A stretch of 64,000 bases of DNA, taken from Desulfomicrobium macestii (lineage in GTDB: Bacteria; Desulfobacterota; Desulfovibrionia; Desulfovibrionales; Desulfomicrobiaceae). The notes under the pieces are model-generated. The model had not been told where the DNA came from and searched no databases. It saw nothing but the letters and a program-made list of their open reading frames with translations. The stretch lies in NCBI RefSeq assembly GCF_014873765.1, contig NZ_JADBGG010000002.1:1-64000 (forward strand), given 5' to 3'. The first letter of the stretch is position 1. The number at the start of each line of letters is the position of its first letter. Positions 41,718 to 51,105 of the stretch are shown here, piece by piece. The translations under genes and the position numbers were made by a program.

Positions 41718-42968
41718 GTGCCTAGTATACGCAAGGGTTTGCTTCAACTTGTTTTTTCCGGAAGTTTCATGAAGCGCTGGAACGACAAGATGCGTCCCAT
41801 GGAACTTGTTGAGGTCGACAAGCAGGCCCACAAGATGATCGTCGCCTGGCTGCTTTTCGAACTCAATTCCCAGAATCTTTCCCCCGGGGACAGGGCCGCC
41901 CTTGGCGAAGACATCGTGCGCGGCGGAATTTACGATTACCTTTATCGCCTGGTCATAACCGACATCAAGCCGCCCATCTTCTATCAGATCAAGTCCAATC
42001 CGGCCCATTATCAGAAACTTACGGCCTGGGTGCTCAATGAATTACAGCCGCGCGTCCAGCCTCTGGGCAAGGATTTCTGGGATGGCATGAAGGACCATTT
42101 CGAACGGCAGGTCAGCGGCGACCAGAGCCTGGCCTCGCGGATTCTCGACGCAGCGCATCTCTTCGCCAGCAGATGGGAGTTCCACCTTATCCGGGACATG
42201 AACAAGTGGGATGAGGAAATGGACGATATCGAGGACAATTTCAGGCGCGGCCTGGAGGCGCATCTGGATCTGACCGGCGTGCGCCAGCTGATCGAGGGGC
42301 CGAGCACCCGGCTCGGGAAATTCGCCTTCATGTGCGGGCAGCTGCGTTTTCAGAAACGCTGGTCCCAGACCCCGCGCATCCCCGAGACTTCCGTCCTCGG
42401 GCATATGTTCATCGTGGCCTGTCTGGCCTATTTTTTCAGCATCGCCGTTGGCGCTTGTCCGGTGCGCAGAAAAAATAATTTCTATGCCGGGCTGTTTCAC
42501 GATATCCCGGAACTCTTGACCCGCGATATCATCTCGCCGGTCAAGAGTTCGGTTCAGGGCATCGGGGATCTGATCCGTGAATACGAAGGCCGGGAACTTG
42601 AACGCCGCCTCTTTTCCATTCTCGACCGTTCTGTGTATGGGGGGCTTGTGGATCGGCTGGAGTATTTTCTGGGCATCGAGGTAGGCTCGGAGTTCGAGTC
42701 CACCATCATGCAGGACGGACGGGCGAAAGTCGTGAGCTGGGAGCAGTTGCAGGGGCCGTACAACCGTGACGAATTCTGCCCCAAGGACGGCAGAATGCTC
42801 AAGGTGTGCGATCATCTGGCCGCCTTTCTCGAAGCCTACACCGCTCTGGCCAACGGCATCACCAACGCCCATCTGCAACAGGCTTCGTGGCGGATCAGGA
42901 CACTGTATCAGAACCAGTCGCTGACTGAGGAATTGCACATCGGCGCGCTGCTGGCCGATTTCGATTGA
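41718..42968 (+). CDS. HD-domain protein, YfbR-like
   Basis: A 416-residue protein in two halves. The C-terminal half has an HD phosphohydrolase domain: GHMFIVACL for the first His, then GLFHDIPELLTRDIISPVK with the His-Asp pair. YfbR relatives are 5'-nucleotidases. The N-terminal 190 residues are helical and unassigned. The start is GTG 41718 following GGGGAGG; an ATG at 41703 overlaps that site. It may act on deoxynucleoside monophosphates or a signal nucleotide. The gene is followed by the CBS gene, 52 bases downstream in the same direction. Confidence 0.75.
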   Translation: MPSIRKGLLQLVFSGSFMKRWNDKMRPMELVEVDKQAHKMIVAWLLFELNSQNLSPGDRAALGEDIVRGGIYDYLYRLVITDIKPPIFYQIKSNPAHYQKLTAWVLNELQPRVQPLGKDFWDGMKDHFERQVSGDQSLASRILDAAHLFASRWEFHLIRDMNKWDEEMDDIEDNFRRGLEAHLDLTGVRQLIEGPSTRLGKFAFMCGQLRFQKRWSQTPRIPETSVLGHMFIVACLAYFFSIAVGACPVRRKNNFYAGLFHDIPELLTRDIISPVKSSVQGIGDLIREYEGRELERRLFSILDRSVYGGLVDRLEYFLGIEVGSEFESTIMQDGRAKVVSWEQLQGPYNRDEFCPKDGRMLKVCDHLAAFLEAYTALANGITNAHLQQASWRIRTLYQNQSLTEELHIGALLADFD

Positions 42969-43020
42969 GTGAGTTCGGGGCCGGGCACTTTCTTCCTTAT
43001 CATTAAACAGGGGTATAATC

Positions 43021-43497
43021 ATGATGTTACGCAAGCGGGTCTGGGATATCATGCGTGAGGATTTTGCGTTCGTGCGCGAGGACGCGAGCCTTTCCGAGGC
43101 CATCACCGCCCTGCGCCAAATTCGCGCCAAACAGGCGGACACCAGTTTCGTGCTGGTTTTTTCAAAAAACGACAAATTCATTGGCGTGCTTTCCATGTGG
43201 AACCTGATCCAGGGCATTGGCCCGTGCCTGCTCAAGGGGTCCGTCCTGGACGGCAACGAGGTGGACTGGGACAGCGCCTTTGCCCATGCCTGCCGCAGCT
43301 GCTCCCAGGTCCGCATCTCGGACTGCCTGCAACATGACATCCCCATGCTGAAGCCCAACGATCCGCTGGCCCGCGTGCTTGAGGTTTTTCTCGACTACCG
43401 TCGCGGACGCGCAGTGGTCGAGGAGGGAGGCAAGATCATCGGCGTGGTCTGCATGGCCGATCTGTTCAAGGAAATCAGTGATTCCCTGATGCCCTAG
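43021..43497 (+). CDS. CBS-domain pair protein
   Basis: A 158-residue protein made of two CBS repeats, with VWDIMREDFAFVREDASLSEAI and ISDCLQHDIPMLKPNDPLARVL as parallel elements. CBS pairs bind adenosyl nucleotides and act as energy or SAM sensors. No catalytic domain is attached. ATG 43021 and ATG 43024 are both possible. It probably shares a message with the upstream HD-domain gene, with which it may work as a regulatory subunit. A terminator follows. Confidence 0.87.
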   Translation: MMLRKRVWDIMREDFAFVREDASLSEAITALRQIRAKQADTSFVLVFSKNDKFIGVLSMWNLIQGIGPCLLKGSVLDGNEVDWDSAFAHACRSCSQVRISDCLQHDIPMLKPNDPLARVLEVFLDYRRGRAVVEEGGKIIGVVCMADLFKEISDSLMP

Positions 43498-43505
43498 TTC
43501 GCATG

Positions 43506-43543
43506 CGGCGGGCCGTTGCAACCGGCTCGCCGTGATATTTTTT
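43506..43543 (+). terminator. intrinsic terminator after the CBS gene
   Basis: CGGCGGGCCG pairs with CGGCTCGCCG (one G-T wobble) around a seven-base loop, followed by TGATATTTTTT. It lies about ten bases past the CBS stop codon. Confidence 0.75.
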
Positions 43544-43602
43544 CCCAAAGGATCCCGCCATGCTTCCGCTCCCGGCGTTTCCTTCGAAAGTGAGCTGCCA
43601 CA

Positions 43603-46600
43603 ATGCGCTGCAATAAAAAGGACGTAAGCTTCGCGATCTGTCTTTGGGCACACGCGCTTCTTGTCCTCTTCTCCCTGCTTGTTCCTGTCTCGGGCGCGCT
43701 GGCTGCTCCCGATAAAATTGTTGTGGCGGATGACAGGGATTACCCCCCGTACATGTTTCTCGATGCCTCGGGTAGTCCCAAGGGGATTCTGGTCGATGTC
43801 TGGGAACTGTGGAGCAGAAAGACCGGCATTGCCGTCGAATTTAAGCTCATGGAGTGGAGCGCCGCCCTGGACGCGGTCAGGGAAGGAAAGGCCGATGCGA
43901 TTGGAGGGATGGCACGGACGCCGGAGCGTGAAGAGGTGTTCGACCTGACGTCGCAGATCACTGTCATTCCATCCGGCATATTCTTTCATGACCAGCTTGG
44001 GGGGATCAAGAACGTCAAGGATCTTGCCGGATTTTCGGTAGGGATCGTCGGCGGGGACGCTGCCCGGGACGTGGCCCTGTCCCGTTATCCGGAGTTGCGG
44101 TTCGCCACGTTTTCCGGGACGCGCGAGCTTGTCGGGGCGGCAATTTCAGGTGAGATCAAGGTGTTTATCTCGGACGTGCCGGTGGCGCGGCATTATCTGG
44201 CCCAACATGCGGGCAGCGCCGAGTTTCGTCAGGCCTTGGAACTGGTTTCGACACAGACCGTCCACGGGGCGGTGCGCAAGAACAATACCGAGCTTCTGGG
44301 CGTGATACAGGGCGGTTTCGATCAAATCACGGAGTCCGAAATTGATGCGATCATGGACGAATGGTCCGGTCATCCCGTTCAGGCAGCTTTGCCTTGGAGC
44401 ATGATCGTCCTGGTGTTCGGAATTCTGAGCTCAATACTTGTGGGCGTTTTTCTGTGGAATTTCCTTCTGCGCAGACGGGTCCAGGCTAAAACGGCAGAGT
44501 TGGCGGAATCTGTGCGTGAGGCGGGTGAGAGAAAGGAAAAATACAGACTTCTTGTGGAGCATCAGACTGACCTGCTGGTCAAGGTCGATTTGGAGGGGCG
44601 CTTTCTTTACGTGAGCCCCGCGTATTGCCGAACCTTTGGTAAATCCGAGGCCGAGTTGCTGAATTCTACCTTCATGCCGCTCATTCATGCGGATGACGTG
44701 GCCGCCACCGAAGAGGCCATGAAGGCGCTGCATGTCCCGCCTCACACTGCCTACATGGAACAGCGCGCCATGACTGTCGACGGTTGGCGCTGGTTCGCAT
44801 GGAACGATTCGGCCATTCTCGGGAAAACGGGAGAAATCGAGGCCATCGTCGGCGTTGGACGTGATGTCACCGAGCGCAAGGAAGCCGAGGAACTGCTGCG
44901 TCAGAGCGAGGAACGCTTCGCAAAGGCCTTTCATTCGAGTCCTGCGCCCTTGGTCATCTCCGATATCGCCACCGGCCGTTTCATCGACGTCAATGCCCGG
45001 TGGGTGGAGATGCTCGGCTATGCCAAGGAGGACCAGATCGGTCGAACCTCCAAGGAAGTCGGGATATGGGCGGACACGGACCTCAGGGACAGGGCCATTG
45101 CAATTCTGCGCAAGGAGGGATCCTTCAAGGAGTTTCCCATCGAGTTTCTGACCAGTACGGGCAGCGCGCGTTCCGTCCTCTGGTCCGCCGAGATTATCAT
45201 TCTTCAGGGACGGGAGGTCATGCTCTCCCTGCTTTTCGACTATACCGAGCGCAGGAAGGCCGAAGAGGCCTTGCGCAAGAGCGAGAAGCTCTATCGCTCG
45301 GTCATCGACAATATTCATGACGTCTTCTATCGCACCGACGCCGAGGGTCGGCTCGCCATGGTCAGTCCGTCGGGGGCCCGCCTGCTGGGTTACGAAAGCA
45401 CCGAGGAGATGCTCGGACGATTGAACGAGGAATTCTGGTTCGAACCCGAGGAACGTCGGAATTTTTTGCAGCGTATTCAAGCCCAGGGTTTTGTGGCCGA
45501 CTTCGAGGTGGTCTTGAAGCGCAAGGACGGCGAGCCGGTGCTCGTGGCCACATCGAGCGGGCTTTACCACGACGAGCAGGGCGCCGTTCTTGGAGTCGAG
45601 GGGATTTTTCGCGACATCACCGAGCGCAAACGCACGGAGGAGCGGCTGCGTCAATCCGAGGAAAAATTTTCGCGTCTTTTCAAGCTCTCCCCTGACGCCA
45701 TTTCGCTGTCGGACCCGGACAGCGGCCTGCTGGTTGAAGTCAATGACGCGTACGCACGGCTCACAGGATATCGCCAGGATGAGCTTGTGGGCAGGAGCGC
45801 CCTTGAGATCGGTCTGTTCGTCGATCCTGAAAGTCGCGGGCGGGTGATCGAACGGCTGAAGAGAACCGGCCAGATCAGCAATATGGAAATCGAATTCCGG
45901 CGCAAGGACGGCGCTCATGTGCCGTGCAGCGTTTCGGGCCAGTTCATAAGTCTCGGCATGGAACGCTATCTTCTGGCCGTGATACGGGATGTGACCGAGT
46001 TCAAGCGCATGCAGGAGATGATGATCCAGAGCGAGAAGATGGTCTCGGTGGGTGGCATCGCGGCCGGAGTCGCTCATGAGATCAACAATCCGCTGGGAAT
46101 CATCGTGCAGAGCGCGCAGAATCTGGTGCAGCGCACACGTCCCGATTTTCACAGGAATATCGAAGTGGCCAAGAGCATCGGCCTGGATATGGCGCAACTT
46201 GAAAAATACATGCAGGAGCGCAAAATCCTGACATTTGTGCAGGACATGCAGGACGCTGCCTTGCGCGCGGCGGACATCATCCGGCACATGCTCGATTTCA
46301 GTCGACGCAGCGAATCCAGACGCGCGGTTTGCTCGCTGCCGGTCATAGTGGACCGGGCCCTGACCCTGGCGCAAAACGACTATGACCTGAAGAAGAGCTT
46401 CGATTTCAAACAAATCCGCATCGTCAAGGATTATGCCGCGGATCTTGTGCCGGTCGAGTGCACGGAGACGGAACTTGAGCAGGTCTTTTTGAATCTGCTG
46501 CGCAATGCGGCCCAGGCCATGATCATGGGCGAATTCCGATCCGAAGATCCGAAAATCGTGGTCCGGTTGTCGAACGCGGCCTTAGGCGTACGCTGCGAGA

Positions 46601-46842
46601 TCGAGGACAACGGGGCGGGCATGCCCGCCGAGGTCATGCGCCGGATCTTCGAACCCTTCTTTACCACCAAGCCTACTGGCATCGGCACGGGTCTGGGGCT
46701 GTCCGTGTCCTACTTCATTGTGACTCGCGGGCACGGCGGAAAAATGTGGGTGGAGTCGACGCCCGGCATCGGTACCAGATTTGTCATCGATCTGCCCGCC
46801 AGCGCATCTCTGGAACAAGGCCCGAACCTCGGCCGGGCATGA
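43603..46842 (+). CDS. periplasmic-binding-domain sensor histidine kinase with multiple PAS domains
   Basis: A 1079-residue membrane kinase. A signal peptide or N-terminal anchor (about 1-35), a periplasmic solute-binding domain of the amino-acid-binding class (38-258: RDYPPYMFLDASGSPKGILVDVW), a membrane segment (265-287), four PAS domains (about 310-425, 432-550, 560-675, 685-800), HisKA-type His825 in GVAHEINNPLG, and an ATPase domain with EDNGAGMPAEV and GIGTGLGLSVSYFI. No receiver is attached and no response regulator is adjacent, so its partner is elsewhere. The binding domain probably senses an amino acid or similar polar solute. Confidence 0.92.
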   Translation: MRCNKKDVSFAICLWAHALLVLFSLLVPVSGALAAPDKIVVADDRDYPPYMFLDASGSPKGILVDVWELWSRKTGIAVEFKLMEWSAALDAVREGKADAIGGMARTPEREEVFDLTSQITVIPSGIFFHDQLGGIKNVKDLAGFSVGIVGGDAARDVALSRYPELRFATFSGTRELVGAAISGEIKVFISDVPVARHYLAQHAGSAEFRQALELVSTQTVHGAVRKNNTELLGVIQGGFDQITESEIDAIMDEWSGHPVQAALPWSMIVLVFGILSSILVGVFLWNFLLRRRVQAKTAELAESVREAGERKEKYRLLVEHQTDLLVKVDLEGRFLYVSPAYCRTFGKSEAELLNSTFMPLIHADDVAATEEAMKALHVPPHTAYMEQRAMTVDGWRWFAWNDSAILGKTGEIEAIVGVGRDVTERKEAEELLRQSEERFAKAFHSSPAPLVISDIATGRFIDVNARWVEMLGYAKEDQIGRTSKEVGIWADTDLRDRAIAILRKEGSFKEFPIEFLTSTGSARSVLWSAEIIILQGREVMLSLLFDYTERRKAEEALRKSEKLYRSVIDNIHDVFYRTDAEGRLAMVSPSGARLLGYESTEEMLGRLNEEFWFEPEERRNFLQRIQAQGFVADFEVVLKRKDGEPVLVATSSGLYHDEQGAVLGVEGIFRDITERKRTEERLRQSEEKFSRLFKLSPDAISLSDPDSGLLVEVNDAYARLTGYRQDELVGRSALEIGLFVDPESRGRVIERLKRTGQISNMEIEFRRKDGAHVPCSVSGQFISLGMERYLLAVIRDVTEFKRMQEMMIQSEKMVSVGGIAAGVAHEINNPLGIIVQSAQNLVQRTRPDFHRNIEVAKSIGLDMAQLEKYMQERKILTFVQDMQDAALRAADIIRHMLDFSRRSESRRAVCSLPVIVDRALTLAQNDYDLKKSFDFKQIRIVKDYAADLVPVECTETELEQVFLNLLRNAAQAMIMGEFRSEDPKIVVRLSNAALGVRCEIEDNGAGMPAEVMRRIFEPFFTTKPTGIGTGLGLSVSYFIVTRGHGGKMWVESTPGIGTRFVIDLPASASLEQGPNLGRA

Positions 46843-46866
46843 GCCGCGCTTCCGGGCACGGCAAAT

Positions 46867-46910
46867 GAAAACCCCCGCGACATGTTGGTGTCACGGGGGT
46901 TTTCATTTTT
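46867..46910. terminator. bidirectional terminator between the sensor kinase and lon
   Basis: GAAAACCCCCGCGACA and TGTCACGGGGGTTTTC pair almost perfectly (one mismatch) around a short loop, with A-rich and T-rich flanks. It closes convergent transcripts; lon ends 16 bases further. Confidence 0.9.
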
Positions 46911-46925
46911 AAGCGAGGGGCTGGA

Positions 46926-49340
46926 TCATTCGCTTTTCAGGGAGCGCACTTCCGGCCAGATTTCGTCGATGGTTTCCACGGTTTTGACCGTGATGCGTTT
47001 TCTGAGTTCCTTGGGAATTTCGTCCAGGTCGTGGGCGTTTCGGGCCGGGATGAGCACCTTCTTGACCCCGTGGCTGACCGCCGCCAGGATTTTTTCCTTG
47101 ATGCCGCCAACCGGCATGACCCGTCCGCGCAGGGTGATTTCGCCGGTCATGGCCACATCCGAGGCCACCGGTTCATTGCTGATGGCCGACATGAGCGCCG
47201 TGACCAGGGTCACGCCGGCGGACGGTCCGTCCTTGGGCGTGGCTCCGGCCGGGACGTGGATGTGAATGTCGTGCGTGTCGAAGAAGTCATCGGCAAGCTG
47301 CAGACTTGCGCTTTTGGTGCGCGCATAGCTCAGAGCCGCCTGGGCGCTTTCCTTCATCACCTCGCCGAGCTTTCCGGTCAGGATGAGCTTGCCCTTGCCC
47401 GGCAAAAGGCTGCACTCGATGTGCAGGATCTCGCCGCCGTAAGGCGTCCAGGCCAGACCCAGGGCCACGCCGGGAGGCATGGAGCTTTCGCGCTCCTCAT
47501 CCATGAATTTGGGCTGCCCCAGAAGCTTTACGAGCGCCGACGTGGTCACGCGGAACGGGCCCTTCTTGCCCTCGGCCACCCGGCGCGCGTACTTGCGGCA
47601 GATGGAGCCGATCTCCCGCTCCAGGTTGCGCAGGCCCGCCTCTCGCGTGTAGCCTCTGATGATTTCGGCCAGAACCGCGTCGGAGATGATCAGGGTGTCG
47701 CTCGTGAGACCGTTTTCCTTGATCTGTCTGGTCAGGAGGTAGCGCCGCGCGATGATGGTCTTCTCCTGTTCCGTGTAGCCGGGGATGCGGATCACTTCCA
47801 TGCGGTCCAAAAGGGCCGACGGGATGGTATCGAGCATGTTGGCCGTGCAGATGAACATGACCTTCGACAGATCGTAGGGCACGTTGAGGTAATGATCCGT
47901 GAAGGAGTTGTTCTGTTCCGGATCGAGCACCTCCAGCAGCGCCGAGGACGGATCGCCCCTGAAATCGTTGCCGAGCTTGTCGATTTCGTCGAGCATGATG
48001 ACCGGATTGATCGTTCCGGCGTCCTTCATGGACTGGATGATACGGCCGGGCATGGCGCCGATGTAGGTGCGGCGGTGTCCTCGGATCTCGGCCTCATCAC
48101 GCATTCCGCCCAGCGACATGCGCACGAATTTTCTCCCGAGGGATCTGGCGATGGACTTGCCAAGCGACGTCTTGCCGACTCCGGGAGGGCCTACGAAACA
48201 CAGGATCGGGCCCTTCATGGACGGATTGAGCTTGCGCACGCTCAGGTATTCGAGGATGCGCTCCTTGACCTTTTCAAGGTTGTAGTGGTCCTCATGGAGG
48301 ATCTTGCCCGCTTCCTTGATGTCAAGCCGGTCCTTGGACGTCTTTTTCCAGGGCAGGTCGATGAGCCAGTCGATATAGGTTCGCAGGATGGTCGCTTCCG
48401 AGCTGTCGGGATGCATGGACTCAAGTCGCGAGAGCTGCTTGTCGGCCTCTTTTTTTACCTTCTTGGGCAGGCCAAGGGAGTTCAGTGTTTTTCTGAGCTC
48501 TTCCATCTCCTCGCCTTCACCGCCCTTGTCGCCAAGCTCGCGGCGGATGGCTTTGAGCTGCTCGCGCAGGAAATATTCGCGCTGGGCCTTGTCCATCCCT
48601 TCCTTGGCCATGCTCTGGATCTTGGCCTGCATGGAGGCCACTTCCACTTCCTTGACCAGCTGGGAGTTGACCAGGTTCAGCCGTTCGATGGGGTCATGGC
48701 TTTCCAGGATGCGCTGGGCCTCGGAGGACTTCATGCGCAGGTTGGATGCGACCAGGTCGGCCAGGCGGCCGTGCTCGTTCACGGCGTTGAGCACGTTCAT
48801 GATCTCGCCGGCGTCGATGCCGCGCAGGGTCAGGATTTTTTCGCTCTGTTCCTTGACCGAACGCAGCAAGGCTTCCTCTTCGGGGCCGGGATTTTCAACC
48901 ACGAGTTCGTCGATGGTCTCGATCTTGACCATGTCGAAGGGATCGTGCTGCACGAATTCGGTGATTCTGGCGCGAGTCAGGCCCTGGACCAGGACTTTGA
49001 GTCGGCCGTCGGGCATCTTGAGCATGCGCATGATCATGGCCACGGTGCCGGTGGCGTAAAGATCCTCGGGAGAGGGATCGTCCACGCCCTCGTCCTTTTG
49101 CGTGCTGATGAAGATGTAGCGGCTGCCGTTGAGCGCCGCGTCCACTGCCTGCACGCTTTTTTCACGTCCGACGAACAGGGGCAGGATCATGTAATTGAAG
49201 ACGACAATGTCCCTGACCGCCAAAAGAGGCATGGTGGTAGGGATTTCCGCTTCCTGAACGGAACTGTCGGCACTGGCTGTATCTGAATTTTCGCCCTGAA
49301 GTTCGTCTTTTTCCGGGGAAAACGATTTTTCTTCGCTCAT
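46926..49340 (-). CDS. lon: ATP-dependent Lon protease
   Basis: An 804-residue LonA-type protease in canonical order: N-terminal substrate domain (about 30-230), helical linker, AAA+ module with GPPGVGKTS, VIMLDEIDKLG and arginine finger region, and the proteolytic domain with catalytic Ser in KDGPSAGVTL and Lys about 40 residues later in ILAAVSHGVKKV. Lon degrades misfolded proteins and antitoxins, including presumably the Phd-like antitoxin in this window. GAGGAG precedes the ATG. A near-consensus promoter with a palindromic spacer lies about 60-90 bases upstream. Confidence 0.97.
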   Translation of the reverse strand: MSEEKSFSPEKDELQGENSDTASADSSVQEAEIPTTMPLLAVRDIVVFNYMILPLFVGREKSVQAVDAALNGSRYIFISTQKDEGVDDPSPEDLYATGTVAMIMRMLKMPDGRLKVLVQGLTRARITEFVQHDPFDMVKIETIDELVVENPGPEEEALLRSVKEQSEKILTLRGIDAGEIMNVLNAVNEHGRLADLVASNLRMKSSEAQRILESHDPIERLNLVNSQLVKEVEVASMQAKIQSMAKEGMDKAQREYFLREQLKAIRRELGDKGGEGEEMEELRKTLNSLGLPKKVKKEADKQLSRLESMHPDSSEATILRTYIDWLIDLPWKKTSKDRLDIKEAGKILHEDHYNLEKVKERILEYLSVRKLNPSMKGPILCFVGPPGVGKTSLGKSIARSLGRKFVRMSLGGMRDEAEIRGHRRTYIGAMPGRIIQSMKDAGTINPVIMLDEIDKLGNDFRGDPSSALLEVLDPEQNNSFTDHYLNVPYDLSKVMFICTANMLDTIPSALLDRMEVIRIPGYTEQEKTIIARRYLLTRQIKENGLTSDTLIISDAVLAEIIRGYTREAGLRNLEREIGSICRKYARRVAEGKKGPFRVTTSALVKLLGQPKFMDEERESSMPPGVALGLAWTPYGGEILHIECSLLPGKGKLILTGKLGEVMKESAQAALSYARTKSASLQLADDFFDTHDIHIHVPAGATPKDGPSAGVTLVTALMSAISNEPVASDVAMTGEITLRGRVMPVGGIKEKILAAVSHGVKKVLIPARNAHDLDEIPKELRKRITVKTVETIDEIWPEVRSLKSE

Positions 49341-49401
49341 TGAGGTCTCCTCGTGGTGTTGTATTCGCGTTGTTTCAAGTCGCGAAAAGCAAATTCAGTC
49401 A

Positions 49402-49429
49402 ATTATAAGGCTCCTGGAGCCCCAGGCAA
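49402..49429 (-). promoter_or_regulatory. lon promoter with palindromic spacer
   Basis: On the minus strand TTGCCT (49424-49429) is 16 bases from a perfect TATAAT (49402-49407). The spacer contains GGCTCC-A-GGAGCC, a palindrome with one central base, at 49409-49421. A dyad between the two hexamers is characteristic of activator or repressor sites; no CIRCE-type or sigma-32-type element was seen. Confidence 0.6.
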
Positions 49430-49440
49430 GAAAAAAAATG

Positions 49441-49469
49441 GATTTTTTCCCTTTTGGGAATAAAAAATC
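49441..49469 (-). terminator. AT-rich hairpin at the end of radC
   Basis: GATTTTTTCCC and GGGAATAAAAAATC pair around TTTT. The arm overlaps the last bases of the radC stop. It could end the radC transcript, although the stem has few GC pairs. Confidence 0.4.
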
Positions 49470-50151
49470 AGAGCAGGCCCTGGGCGCGGAAGCTGGAAAA
49501 GGTCTCGGAAGTCACGACGATGTGGTCGAGCAGGCGCAAACCGAGGTCATCGGCCAGGCGGGCGATGGTTTCGGTCAGGGCCTTGTCTTGCGATGAGGGG
49601 ACGGGGTTTCCGCCGGGGTGGTTGTGGACCAGGATCAGTCCGCCGGCATGGTGGCGCAAGGCCAGTTCGAGGATTTCGCGCGGGTAGGCCGCGGTTTGAT
49701 CCACGGTGCCCCGAAAGACGCGTTCAAAGGAGATGAGCCTGTTCTGGTTGTCGACGAGGATGACCCAGAATTCTTCCTTGGTAAGATGTCCAAGGCGGGC
49801 GCAGACCATGTCCCGAACCTGTTCCGGCGACGAGAATTTTTCCCTGCGGGCTATCGCGCCGCATGCCTGGCGCGCGCGGCATTCGTGCAGGGTCCGCCAG
49901 AATCTGGCAGCGCCTTCGCCCAGGCCGGGGATTTCGGCGATGCGGCCGGGGTCGGCGAGCAACGCGTCGCCAAGCGACCCGAAACGGGAGATCATCTCCT
50001 TGGCGATGGGCTTGGTGTCCTTGCGGGGCAGGGCATAGGTCAGCAGCAATTCCAGCACTTCATAATCGGACAAGGCCCGGGGATCGTTGTCCAGGCGTTG
50101 GCGCAGCCGCAGACGGTGTCCCAGAGAGTGGGCAGCGTCCTCTTTCACCAC
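49468..50151 (-). CDS. radC: RadC/YicR-like JAB domain protein
   Basis: A 227-residue RadC-family protein with an N-terminal helix-hairpin-helix-like region (IAEIPGLGEGAARFW) and a C-terminal JAB/MPN metalloprotease-like domain whose zinc motif is HNHPGGNPVPSSQD, with an upstream Glu in EILELAL. Despite the name, a DNA-repair role has not been confirmed in the family. The start is GTG 50151 or GTG 50148, overlapping the holA stop by up to seven bases, so it is the distal gene of the leuS-lptE-holA operon. Confidence 0.9.
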   Translation of the reverse strand: MVKEDAAHSLGHRLRLRQRLDNDPRALSDYEVLELLLTYALPRKDTKPIAKEMISRFGSLGDALLADPGRIAEIPGLGEGAARFWRTLHECRARQACGAIARREKFSSPEQVRDMVCARLGHLTKEEFWVILVDNQNRLISFERVFRGTVDQTAAYPREILELALRHHAGGLILVHNHPGGNPVPSSQDKALTETIARLADDLGLRLLDHIVVTSETFSSFRAQGLL

Positions 50152-51098
50152 AGGCGCTGGGCTTCCTTGACGAGGTTCTCCATGGCCTGGGCGGGCTTAA
50201 GCCTTCCGGTTTTGATGTCCGTGTCGGCCTGCAGTACGATATCCCAGAAGCGGCCGATGCGCGCCGGTCCCAGACGCTGGGCCAGGCGTTTTTTTTCCGT
50301 CTTCAGGCTGGGGTAGAGTTGGACCTTGCCGTCTTCCCCGTGCAGGAGCTGCCAGAGCTGGCGGGCTTCGCGCAGCATGAGCGAGGAGACCGGAAAAACC
50401 ATGTCTCCGCCGGCCATGGCCGGGTCGTTCAGGAGTCGATCCCAGGCCTTCTGACGGCCGACGGGAGTTTGCAGGGAACGCAGAAAGGCGAACAGATCAA
50501 AGGCCTCCTCGGCATCAAGGGCCGCGAGGTGTTCGGGCTGGATAGATTTTTCCGGGCCTGCCAGGAGCAGGATTTTTTCCAGCTCGTTGCGCAGGGCGAT
50601 GGTGCTGAGCGGCAGGGATTCCGCCAGGATTTTCTTGACGCCATGGGCGTAGGTCAGTCCGTGGCGTGCGGCGAAACGATCGAGTTCCTGGCCGATGGTG
50701 GCGCGGGAGAGTCCGGGATGTTCCCAGATCCAGCCCCTTTTTTGCGCGGCGGCCCAGTATCTGCCCTTGCTCACGGTCTTCGGTACGTTGGACTTGCCGG
50801 ATTTCCACTCGCCCTCAAGGCAGAACATGGGCCAGACCGAGGGTCTGGCCATGGCCAAAAGGGGGCCCATGCGGGTCCAGAATTCGTCGTTCTGGTCCTG
50901 GGCCCGGCGCAGGACCACGGCGTTGGGCGGGCCCATCATGGACGGAACGGTCAGGGTCTGCCAGAAGCGATCCGGGAGATCTTCATCACCCCAAAAGGTT
51001 CGAACGGCGAAACCCTGGCCTTCCAGGAGTTCGTCCACGCGGTCCTTCAAAAGTTCCGGGTCCGCGCAGACGAGAAAGGAGAAGCCCTGTCTGGTCAT
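50145..51098 (-). CDS. holA: DNA polymerase III delta subunit
   Basis: A 317-residue clamp-loader delta subunit. Regions recognised are the N-terminal SFLVCADPELLKDRVDEL, the middle LRNELEKILLLAG, and the C-terminal LMLREARQLWQLL and LKPAQAMENLVKEAQRL, the usual collar-domain pattern. No P-loop is present, as expected for delta, which opens the sliding clamp rather than hydrolysing ATP. It lies between lptE (seven bases upstream) and radC, the order common in Desulfovibrionales and gamma-proteobacteria. The start lacks a strong ribosome-binding site. Confidence 0.88.
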   Translation of the reverse strand: MTRQGFSFLVCADPELLKDRVDELLEGQGFAVRTFWGDEDLPDRFWQTLTVPSMMGPPNAVVLRRAQDQNDEFWTRMGPLLAMARPSVWPMFCLEGEWKSGKSNVPKTVSKGRYWAAAQKRGWIWEHPGLSRATIGQELDRFAARHGLTYAHGVKKILAESLPLSTIALRNELEKILLLAGPEKSIQPEHLAALDAEEAFDLFAFLRSLQTPVGRQKAWDRLLNDPAMAGGDMVFPVSSLMLREARQLWQLLHGEDGKVQLYPSLKTEKKRLAQRLGPARIGRFWDIVLQADTDIKTGRLKPAQAMENLVKEAQRLW

Positions 51099-51105
51099 GT
51101 CCGGA

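Noticed and set aside
44431-46413. Minus-strand 660-residue frame
   Set aside because: It is opposite a complete multi-PAS kinase with all motifs.
47031-49286. Plus-strand 751-residue frame opposite lon
   Set aside because: Lon motifs are complete on the minus strand; this frame has no recognisable domain.
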